NCBI GenBank assembly: GCA_002683775.1
Contig: NYTT01000080.1
Span: 1 to 11,574 of the forward strand
Direction of reading: 5' to 3'
DNA length: 11,574 nt
DNA from: Flavobacteriales bacterium
Lineage (GTDB): Bacteria; Bacteroidota; Bacteroidia; Flavobacteriales; BACL11
Shown here: in pieces, positions 1 to 6,749 of the stretch
How positions within the stretch are numbered: the first letter of the stretch is position 1
Layout of the letters: each line of letters starts with the position of its first letter
The notes under the pieces: generated by a model
Database searches by the model: none
What the model was told of the DNA's origin: nothing
The model's input: only the letters and a program-made list of their open reading frames with translations
Made by a program: the position numbers and the translations under genes

Positions 1-1887
1 ATTGTCAAATCACAGCATCTTTCTTTATATAATTTTAATAAAAATATCTTTGATATTAAAGCTGAAGATTTTATAAACGAATTTGAAGAAAAATGGTCTG
101 AAAATAAAGGGACAAAGAAAGACTTAAGATTTACATTTAAAAATTTATTTAAGAACAGAAAAAAACTTGCAAACAACAAAAAAAATAATCTAGCATCTTT
201 TGGTTTTAATTTTTTAAATGAAATTTATTCAGTAGGTATTATTCAGCTAAATAGTAGCGTTGATAATCAAAACTATGATCGAATTCTTCTTAAAAATAAT
301 TTAATTGCTGAAAAAAGAGATGTCAACGATTTTTATACTGTTAGTACAGCTGCAAATAAGATTAATTTAATTTCTAAATTAACTAACGATGAGTATAATT
401 TCCTTGTTCCTCTATTATTGTCATCTATAGAACAGAATATTTTATATGATAAATATTCTTCTGATGAATTGTTGAGTAATGATTTATCTAATATTAATCC
501 TGAAAGAGGATTAATTGTTTCTGGTCAAATTATCATTAATAAAGGAGAACTTATTGATTTTGAAAAATATCAGATCTTATTAAGTTTAAAAAAGAAATAT
601 GAGGGAAAAACTTGGAAAAAAAGTTCTTTTTTCTTAGTGCTATTTGGTCAATTCATCTTGGTTGGAATTTCACTTCTGATTCTATGGCTTTTTCTAAAGC
701 AATATAGAAATACAGTATTAGAAAATACTACTAAGATTAGTATGATTTTATTTTTGATTCTATTGATGGTTTTTAGTTCTACAATGGTATTGTCTTTCGC
801 ACCTAGCTGGATCTACTTAATTCCATTTTGTATATCACCAATTATTCTTAAAGCTTTCTTTGATAATAGAATTGCACTCTTTGTTCATCTGATTACAATT
901 CTAATACTTGGTTTTATTATGCCAAATGGATTTGAATTTGTCTTTTTACAATTTATTGCGGGAATTATCTCAATTTTAACCGTTCTTAAAATGTACACAA
1001 GAGTACAATTATTTACTTCTGTTATTAAAATTATGGGAGCTTATCTTCTTGTGTATATTGCACTATCAATAACACATGCTGCTTCTTTTAATGAAATTGA
1101 TCCAGTTAAACTACTTCAATTTACAATAAGTGGTGCTCTTACAATTTTTGCATATCCTATTGTATTTTTATTTGAAAAATTATTTTCATTAGTTTCTGAT
1201 GTTTCTTTACTAGAGCTTACTGATACTAATAGTCCTCTACTAAGAAGGCTATCGGATGAAGCCCCTGGAACATTTCAACATTCTTTACAAGTTGCAAATT
1301 TAGCTGAAATGGGTGCTTTGGAGATTGGTGCAAATGCACTTTTAATTAGAGCTGGTGCAATTTATCATGATATTGGTAAGCTTAAAAACCCTTTATTTTT
1401 TATTGAAAATCAAAGCAGCAAATTTAACCCGCATGACGAAATTGAATTTGATGAGAGTGCAAAAATTATTATTGATCATGTCTTAGACGGTATAGAAATA
1501 GCAAAAGAAAATAATTTACCTGATGAATTAATAGATTTTATTAGAACTCATCATGGAACTACCACAGTAGAATATTTTTACAAGCAATTTATAAACAATC
1601 TTACGGAAGAAAATTTAGAAGAGACCCTATTTACTTACCCTGGTCCCAAACCTTTTTCAAAAGAAACAGCAATATTAATGATGGCAGATGCTTCTGAGGC
1701 ATCTGCAAGAAGTTTAAAAAATCCAACGTCAGAAAATATTGATGAATTAATAGAAACAGTAATAAATAAACAAATTGCAAATGAGCAATTTGAAAATGCA
1801 GATATCACTTTTAAGGAAATTACTCAACTTAAAAAACTTTTTAAAAATAAATTAGTAAATATTCATCATGCTAGAATTGAATATTAA
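1..1887 (+). CDS. 7TM-HD domain phosphohydrolase (PgpH/YqfF family), 5'-truncated by the window edge
   Basis: Integral membrane metal-dependent phosphohydrolase. Characterised PgpH family members hydrolyse cyclic-di-AMP, so that is the likely role; the substrate is inferred. The frame is open from base 1 and 628 residues are visible. The TTG at 418 is inside the gene and is not the start. Residues 1 to about 205 form the extracytoplasmic 7TMR-HDED domain, ending in the typical GQIIINKGELIDFEKYQILL. About 210-395 is a block of hydrophobic helices. The HD domain covers about 415-628, with PGTFQHSL (His427), the HDIGK metal motif (His456, Asp457), His493, the pair His517-His518, and Asp563 in MMADASEASARS. 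All expected metal ligands are present, so the enzyme looks active. The N-terminal membrane anchor, perhaps 50 residues, lies outside. The 3' end overlaps the convergent E1 gene by 4 bases. Confidence 0.93.
   Translation: MVKSQHLSLYNFNKNIFDIKAEDFINEFEEKWSENKGTKKDLRFTFKNLFKNRKKLANNKKNNLASFGFNFLNEIYSVGIIQLNSSVDNQNYDRILLKNNLIAEKRDVNDFYTVSTAANKINLISKLTNDEYNFLVPLLLSSIEQNILYDKYSSDELLSNDLSNINPERGLIVSGQIIINKGELIDFEKYQILLSLKKKYEGKTWKKSSFFLVLFGQFILVGISLLILWLFLKQYRNTVLENTTKISMILFLILLMVFSSTMVLSFAPSWIYLIPFCISPIILKAFFDNRIALFVHLITILILGFIMPNGFEFVFLQFIAGIISILTVLKMYTRVQLFTSVIKIMGAYLLVYIALSITHAASFNEIDPVKLLQFTISGALTIFAYPIVFLFEKLFSLVSDVSLLELTDTNSPLLRRLSDEAPGTFQHSLQVANLAEMGALEIGANALLIRAGAIYHDIGKLKNPLFFIENQSSKFNPHDEIEFDESAKIIIDHVLDGIEIAKENNLPDELIDFIRTHHGTTTVEYFYKQFINNLTEENLEETLFTYPGPKPFSKETAILMMADASEASARSLKNPTSENIDELIETVINKQIANEQFENADITFKEITQLKKLFKNKLVNIHHARIEY
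1884..1887. other. Shared TTAA: overlapping convergent stop codons
   Basis: The HD phosphohydrolase gene ends with TAA at 1885-1887 and the minus-strand E1 gene ends with TAA at 1886-1884. The palindrome TTAA thus serves both. There is no room for an intrinsic terminator between the genes, so each transcript must run into the other gene's antisense strand. Confidence 0.95.
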
Positions 1888-3935
1888 AACCCTAATATTT
1901 CATTTATCTTATTACTTACTTTCTCTTCATTTGGAAGCATAGTAGCTTCAAGAGTAGAGTTTAATGGAATTGCAGGTAAATTTTCAGCTCCAATAGTACC
2001 GACAGGTGCATCTAAATTTCTAAAACATTTTTCTTGAATTCTTCCTCCCAGAGCTTGGGCGAATGAATTATTCAAGGGCTCTTCTGTTATAATTAAACAT
2101 TTACCATGTACATTTACTTTTTCAAAAATTAATGTTTCATCAATAGGGTTAATAGTTCTAAGATCTATGATTTCTACTTTGCCAATGTGATCTTTAGCAG
2201 CTCCAATTGCCCAATGCACTCCCATTCCATATGTAATTACACATATTGTGTTTAATTCGTTAATATCTGTTTCTAAAACAATATTAGCTTTTCCAAATGG
2301 GATTAAGTAATCTTTTGATGGTTCTATTGTTTTAGCTGTTTCTGTTCCTTTTATCTTACTCCAGTATAGACCTTTATGTTCGAGTATTACAACTGGATTT
2401 GGATCATAATAAGCTGACTTCATTAAGCCTTTTAAATCTGCTCCGTTTGATGGGTAGGCTATTTTAATTCCTCTTATTTGAGCTAAAATAGATTCTACAG
2501 ACGATGAGTGGTATGGCCCACCACTGCCGTATGCTCCAATAGGTACTCTAATGATACAACTTACAGGCCATTTCCCGTTAGATAAATAGTTGGATCGACT
2601 AACTTCTGTAAAAAGCTGGTTAAGACCCGGCCAGATGTAATCCGCAAATTGCACTTCTACTATGGGCTTAAGGCCAACTGCTGACATTCCCACGGTACTT
2701 CCAATAATAAATGCTTCTTGAATTGGTGTGTTAAAAACACGATTATCTCCACATGTTTCTGCTAATGTGGCAGCCTCTCTAAATACACCACCTAAGCGTT
2801 TTCCAACGTCTTGACCATAAAGTAAACATTCCTTGTTTTCTGACATGAGCTCTCTTATTGCATATAATGCCGAGTCAACCATTAGTGTGTCTTCATTTTC
2901 TTTTGGTAATCTAACACCAATTTCTTCTAAAACAGGAGAAGGAGCATAATCATGTGTAAATAAATCTTCGGGTTTAGGATCATCTGCTTTTAGAGCATTT
3001 TTATAATCTAAATCAACTTTTTTCTTTGCTGAAGATTCAAGGTCAGTTATTTCACTATTTGTAAATCCATTCTCTAATAATAATAATCTAAGTTTTGGTA
3101 GTGGGTCTCTAGATTTAGCATCCTCTAAATCGTCACGATACCATTCCATTCTTACTCCAGAAGTATGATGATTAAGTAAAGGGACTTTAGCATGTACCAA
3201 AATTGGAGTTCTCTTTTCTCTAATTTCTTTGAAAGCTTTATGAATACAGCTGAAAGATTCATTAAAATTAGTTCCATCAATCGTGTATGTTTTTAATCCA
3301 AATCCTTTCGCATAATGTGTTGCATCTACTGCTCTAGTTTCTGTAGCGTGAGCAGAGATATCCCACTCATTATCTTGTACTAAATAAAGAATAGGTAACT
3401 GTTTAAGAGAAGCCATTTGAAATGCTTCAGCTACTTCTCCTTCAGTTATTGAGGCATCTCCAAAAGAACATACAGTTACAGGTTCTTCTCCTTTTTTATA
3501 TTTAGAAAGCCCTTCTTTTTCTTTATATTGAATACCCATTGCAACTCCAGTTGTTGGTATTCCTTGCATGCCTGTTGCAGAAGATTGATGTGGGATTTTA
3601 GGAAATCCTTCTCTTTTTAATGAAGGATGTGAATAATAGGTTCTTCCTCCAGAGAATGGATCATCTTTCTTGCAAAGAAGTTGTAGCATAAGTTCATAAG
3701 GAGTTATTCCAATAGATAGAAGCATTGCATCATCTCTGTAATATGGTGCTACCCAATCATTTTTTGTAAGTTGAAGTCCAACCGCAATTTGAATAGTTTC
3801 ATGACCTTTTGATGTAGCATGTACATACTTTGATGTTATCTCTTTATTTTTTTCGTAAAGATCGCTTAATGCTCTAGCAGTACACATTAGTGTATAGCTT
3901 TTTTTTAAGATATCTTTATTAATCATTTTACCCAT
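1884..3935 (-). CDS. Fused 2-oxoacid dehydrogenase E1 (alpha+beta), thiamine-diphosphate dependent
   Basis: E1 component of a 2-oxoacid dehydrogenase complex: it decarboxylates a 2-oxoacid on thiamine diphosphate and passes the acyl group to lipoyl-E2. The 683 residues carry both subunits in one chain. The alpha half (about 1-300) has the ThDP/Mg motif GDASITEGE at 159-167 with the closing Asn189 in QDNEWDIS. The beta half (about 347-683) has the catalytic-Glu motif NTPIQEAFIIG (Glu407) and the conserved His of GGPYHSSSVES (His476). Fused E1 of this type is frequent in Bacteroidota and often annotated as branched-chain or generic E1. The alpha phosphorylation-loop region reads NHHTSGVRMEWYRDD (255-269) rather than the usual HHSTSDD. 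No E2 or E3 gene is in the window. The ATG overlaps the upstream TAA by one base (TAATG), implying translational coupling; Met4 is an alternative start. Substrate is undetermined: branched-chain oxoacids or phenylpyruvate are both possible. Confidence 0.9.
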   Translation of the reverse strand: MGKMINKDILKKSYTLMCTARALSDLYEKNKEITSKYVHATSKGHETIQIAVGLQLTKNDWVAPYYRDDAMLLSIGITPYELMLQLLCKKDDPFSGGRTYYSHPSLKREGFPKIPHQSSATGMQGIPTTGVAMGIQYKEKEGLSKYKKGEEPVTVCSFGDASITEGEVAEAFQMASLKQLPILYLVQDNEWDISAHATETRAVDATHYAKGFGLKTYTIDGTNFNESFSCIHKAFKEIREKRTPILVHAKVPLLNHHTSGVRMEWYRDDLEDAKSRDPLPKLRLLLLENGFTNSEITDLESSAKKKVDLDYKNALKADDPKPEDLFTHDYAPSPVLEEIGVRLPKENEDTLMVDSALYAIRELMSENKECLLYGQDVGKRLGGVFREAATLAETCGDNRVFNTPIQEAFIIGSTVGMSAVGLKPIVEVQFADYIWPGLNQLFTEVSRSNYLSNGKWPVSCIIRVPIGAYGSGGPYHSSSVESILAQIRGIKIAYPSNGADLKGLMKSAYYDPNPVVILEHKGLYWSKIKGTETAKTIEPSKDYLIPFGKANIVLETDINELNTICVITYGMGVHWAIGAAKDHIGKVEIIDLRTINPIDETLIFEKVNVHGKCLIITEEPLNNSFAQALGGRIQEKCFRNLDAPVGTIGAENLPAIPLNSTLEATMLPNEEKVSNKINEILGF

Positions 3936-4690
3936 TATTTAGATTTAAACTTTGCTATTGCTTTACTAGTAAAATCTGAAATCACTAATATTCCACTGCT
4001 CTCTGCTCTTTTATCTAAAAGCCTATCCCAATCTTCTGTACCATTCCACATAACTTTTTTTAACTTTTCCATGGCCTCTGGATTTGATTTAGATAGGGTG
4101 GAAGCAAGTTTATCTATTTCATCATCTAATTCTTCTACTGAATCAAAGACATCTGTATATAGTCCCTTCTCTCTGGACCAATTAGCATCAAACCATTTTG
4201 TTGCATTTATTGTCATTGCAGAAAAGGCAGATGTTCCTATTTTTCGCTCTACGGCAGGACCAACAACGAAAGGGCCTATTCCTATTGCTAACTCTGATAA
4301 TTTTGATGAAGAATATTTTGTTGCAAAGCAATAGTCGGTTGCTGCAGCCATACCAACTCCCCCTCCAACTGCTTTTCCTTGCACCCTCCCAAGAATAAAT
4401 TTGGGACATTTTCGAGCTGCATTTATAACATTCGCAAATCCTAAAAAGAATTTTTTTCCTTGCTCAGGATTATCTATTGCTATTAGTTCGTCAAATGATG
4501 CTCCTGCGCAAAAAGCTCTCTCTCCAGCACTTTTTAATATTATTACTTTAATATTTTTATCATTTCCAGCATCAGTTATTGTTGTGGCCAATTTTGCTAG
4601 AATATTTGCAGGCAATGAGTTTGATTGTGGATGATAAAATTCAATAGTCCCAATCCCATTTATAGTTGTTATTTTTACGTATTCGCTCAT
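3935..4690 (-). CDS. Enoyl-CoA hydratase/isomerase (crotonase) family protein, paa-linked
   Basis: Crotonase-fold enzyme acting on acyl-CoA thioesters in the cytoplasm, 251 residues, a normal length. The two oxyanion-hole loops are clear: FCAGASFDEL (60-69) and GKAVGGGVGMAAATDY (105-120). Of the two glutamates of classical enoyl-CoA hydratase, the one in the first position (rat Glu144) is Gly113 here, while the second (rat Glu164) appears kept as Glu133 in KLSELAIGIGP. This one-glutamate pattern fits an isomerase or a specialised hydratase, so the exact reaction cannot be read off. It lies 4 bases downstream of paaZ and overlaps the E1 gene by one base, so it is very probably in one operon with both. 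A role in phenylacetate beta-oxidation-like steps (PaaF/PaaG type) is likely from context; methylglutaconyl-CoA hydratase (leucine breakdown) is the alternative. Confidence 0.88.
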   Translation of the reverse strand: MSEYVKITTINGIGTIEFYHPQSNSLPANILAKLATTITDAGNDKNIKVIILKSAGERAFCAGASFDELIAIDNPEQGKKFFLGFANVINAARKCPKFILGRVQGKAVGGGVGMAAATDYCFATKYSSSKLSELAIGIGPFVVGPAVERKIGTSAFSAMTINATKWFDANWSREKGLYTDVFDSVEELDDEIDKLASTLSKSNPEAMEKLKKVMWNGTEDWDRLLDKRAESSGILVISDFTSKAIAKFKSK

Positions 4691-4694
4691 TTTT

Positions 4695-6743
4695 TTATTT
4701 TTGGTTTAATTTTCTAACCATTGTTAAAATAGTTGCCATCATGACAGTCTCTCCATCATCATCATACACATCAACTAAGAATTTCACAATCCCTTTTGCT
4801 ATATCTTCTTCGTCTCTTTTTTCTTGACTAATCTTTTCTTTAACTGTAAATCTGACTCCAACACTCATTCCTGGATATACTGGCTTTGTAAATCTACACT
4901 CATCAATACCATAGTTTAATAAGACTGGACCTTTTTCAGCATCAACAAATAGTCCTGCTGCCTTACTCATTATAAAATATCCATGTGCAACTCTTTCTGT
5001 AAATATTGTTCCTTCTAGTGCATTTTCATCCATGTGAGCATAGAATTTATCTCCACTAAGTTCTGCAAAATCTTCAATATTATCTAAGGTTACCAGATGT
5101 CTGTCTGTAATAACTGTATCACCTATTTTAATTTCTTCGAAATGCTTTCTAAAAACATGAGGGCCATCTGTATTTTGGCTCGCACCAACTTGATATTGCT
5201 TTGTAATAGCTGTTATAGTTGTAGGGTGACCTTGTATTGCTGTTCTTTGTAAATAGTGTTTTATACCTCTTATACCACCCATTTCTTCTCCGCCTCCTGC
5301 TCTTCCTGGACCTCCATGAGTTAGAAGAGGCATAGGAGATCCATGACCAGTACTTTCTTTACTACAAGCTTCGTTTAAGACTAATATTCTTCCATGCATT
5401 GATGCTGCACCAAGAACAAATTGCTCAGCAATTTTCATGTCATTTGTTATAATAGAACATACCAAAGATCCTTTACCCATTTTAGCTAATTCTATAGCTT
5501 CTTCTATATTTTTATAAGGTATTATTGTTGAAACAGGTCCAAATGCCTCTATGTTATGGCAATCAATTTTGTTAAAGGGGTCATCATTTAAGAAAAGGAT
5601 AGGGGAGATGAAAGCACCTTTATCTTTATCTGCACCTACGACATCAAAATTATCAAGACTCCCAAAAACAATTTCTTGAGATTTAGAAAGTTTCTTTACC
5701 TTTTCTCTTACTTCCATTTTTTGTTCATCACCTGCAAGAGAACCCATTCTTACACCATCAACTGAGGGGTTTCCAATGGTTGTTTTAGATAATCTTTTAC
5801 CTAGTGCAATTTGAACATCTTCTACTAAAATTTCAGGAACTATGATTCGTCTAACTGCAGTACATTTCTGACCTGCTTTAACTGTCATTTCTTTTTGAAC
5901 TTCTTTAATAAATAAATCAAATTCAATTGTTCCAGGTACTGCATCTGTACCAAGAACCGAACAGTTTAAAGAGTCAGCTTCCATATTAAACGGTACTGCT
6001 TTATCTATCAATCTTGGATGTGATTTTAACATTTTACCAGTATCTGCAGATCCTGTAAAAGTTACAATATCTCCAGTTTCTACACTGTCAATTATTCCTC
6101 TTGCACTACCACATATTAGCTGAAGGCTTCCTTCTGGCAGTATCCCAGAATCAACTATCTCACGAACCATATGTTCAGTTAGAAATGATGTTAGTGTTGC
6201 AGGTTTAACAATTGCTGGCACACCTGCCATTAAATTAACTGCAATTTTTTCTAACATCCCCCAAATTGGAAAATTAAATGCATTGATATGAACTGCAACA
6301 CCTTCTTTTGGAGTCATAATATGATGACCAATAAATGATCCATTTTTTGACAATTGAGCCATATCTCCCTCTATATGATAAGGAAGGTCAGGGAAGTTTT
6401 TTCTTAATGATGCATTAGCAAATACATTTCCTATTCCACCTTCAATGTCTATCCATGAATCAATTTTTGTAGCTCCAGTTTCAGCGCTTAAAGCATAGAA
6501 TTTGTTCTTGACAGAATGTAAATGTAATGCTAAAGCTTTAAGCATTAAACCTCTTTCTTGAAAGGTCATTTTTCTAAGAGCAGGCCCACCAGTTTTTCTA
6601 GCGTAATTCATCATCTCTGCAAAATCAAGACCTTTAGAAGATGCAGTACCAATTTGATTTCCAGAAATTGAATTGTAAAGGGCTGTACCTTCTCCATCTC
6701 CTTTAACCCAACTCCCTAATGCATAATTTTTATAATTTTTCAT
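4695..6743 (-). CDS. paaZ: Bifunctional oxepin-CoA hydrolase / semialdehyde dehydrogenase PaaZ
   Basis: In aerobic phenylacetate degradation PaaZ hydrolyses the oxepin-CoA ring and oxidises the resulting semialdehyde with NADP+ to 3-oxo-5,6-dehydrosuberyl-CoA. The 682 residues match the E. coli protein in length and order. The aldehyde dehydrogenase domain (about 1-515) has the NFP catalytic Asn157, Lys180 in IVKPA, the nucleotide loop FTGSADTG, general base Glu255, nucleophile Cys294 in GQKCTAVRR and Glu399 in EAFGPV. The C-terminal MaoC-like hydratase domain (about 530-682) has SGDKFYAHMDE with Asp565 and His570, then RVAHGYFIMSKAAGLF. Both active sites are therefore intact, unlike PaaZ variants that lost one activity. 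The start codon gives the standard PaaZ N terminus and lies 6 bases after the secreted-protein gene; the crotonase gene follows after 4 bases. PaaABCDE, PaaK, PaaH and PaaJ are absent from the window. Confidence 0.95.
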   Translation of the reverse strand: MKNYKNYALGSWVKGDGEGTALYNSISGNQIGTASSKGLDFAEMMNYARKTGGPALRKMTFQERGLMLKALALHLHSVKNKFYALSAETGATKIDSWIDIEGGIGNVFANASLRKNFPDLPYHIEGDMAQLSKNGSFIGHHIMTPKEGVAVHINAFNFPIWGMLEKIAVNLMAGVPAIVKPATLTSFLTEHMVREIVDSGILPEGSLQLICGSARGIIDSVETGDIVTFTGSADTGKMLKSHPRLIDKAVPFNMEADSLNCSVLGTDAVPGTIEFDLFIKEVQKEMTVKAGQKCTAVRRIIVPEILVEDVQIALGKRLSKTTIGNPSVDGVRMGSLAGDEQKMEVREKVKKLSKSQEIVFGSLDNFDVVGADKDKGAFISPILFLNDDPFNKIDCHNIEAFGPVSTIIPYKNIEEAIELAKMGKGSLVCSIITNDMKIAEQFVLGAASMHGRILVLNEACSKESTGHGSPMPLLTHGGPGRAGGGEEMGGIRGIKHYLQRTAIQGHPTTITAITKQYQVGASQNTDGPHVFRKHFEEIKIGDTVITDRHLVTLDNIEDFAELSGDKFYAHMDENALEGTIFTERVAHGYFIMSKAAGLFVDAEKGPVLLNYGIDECRFTKPVYPGMSVGVRFTVKEKISQEKRDEEDIAKGIVKFLVDVYDDDGETVMMATILTMVRKLNQK

Positions 6744-6749
6744 TAAATT

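Noticed and set aside
3924..3926. Met4 as the true start of the E1 gene
   Set aside because: It cannot be excluded, but the upstream ATG fits the stop/start overlap TAATG that is common in coupled operons, so I kept the longer form.
4071..4634. Several open frames on both strands inside the crotonase gene
   Set aside because: They are overlaps in other frames of a clearly recognisable crotonase gene, with no domain, no leader and low-complexity translations.
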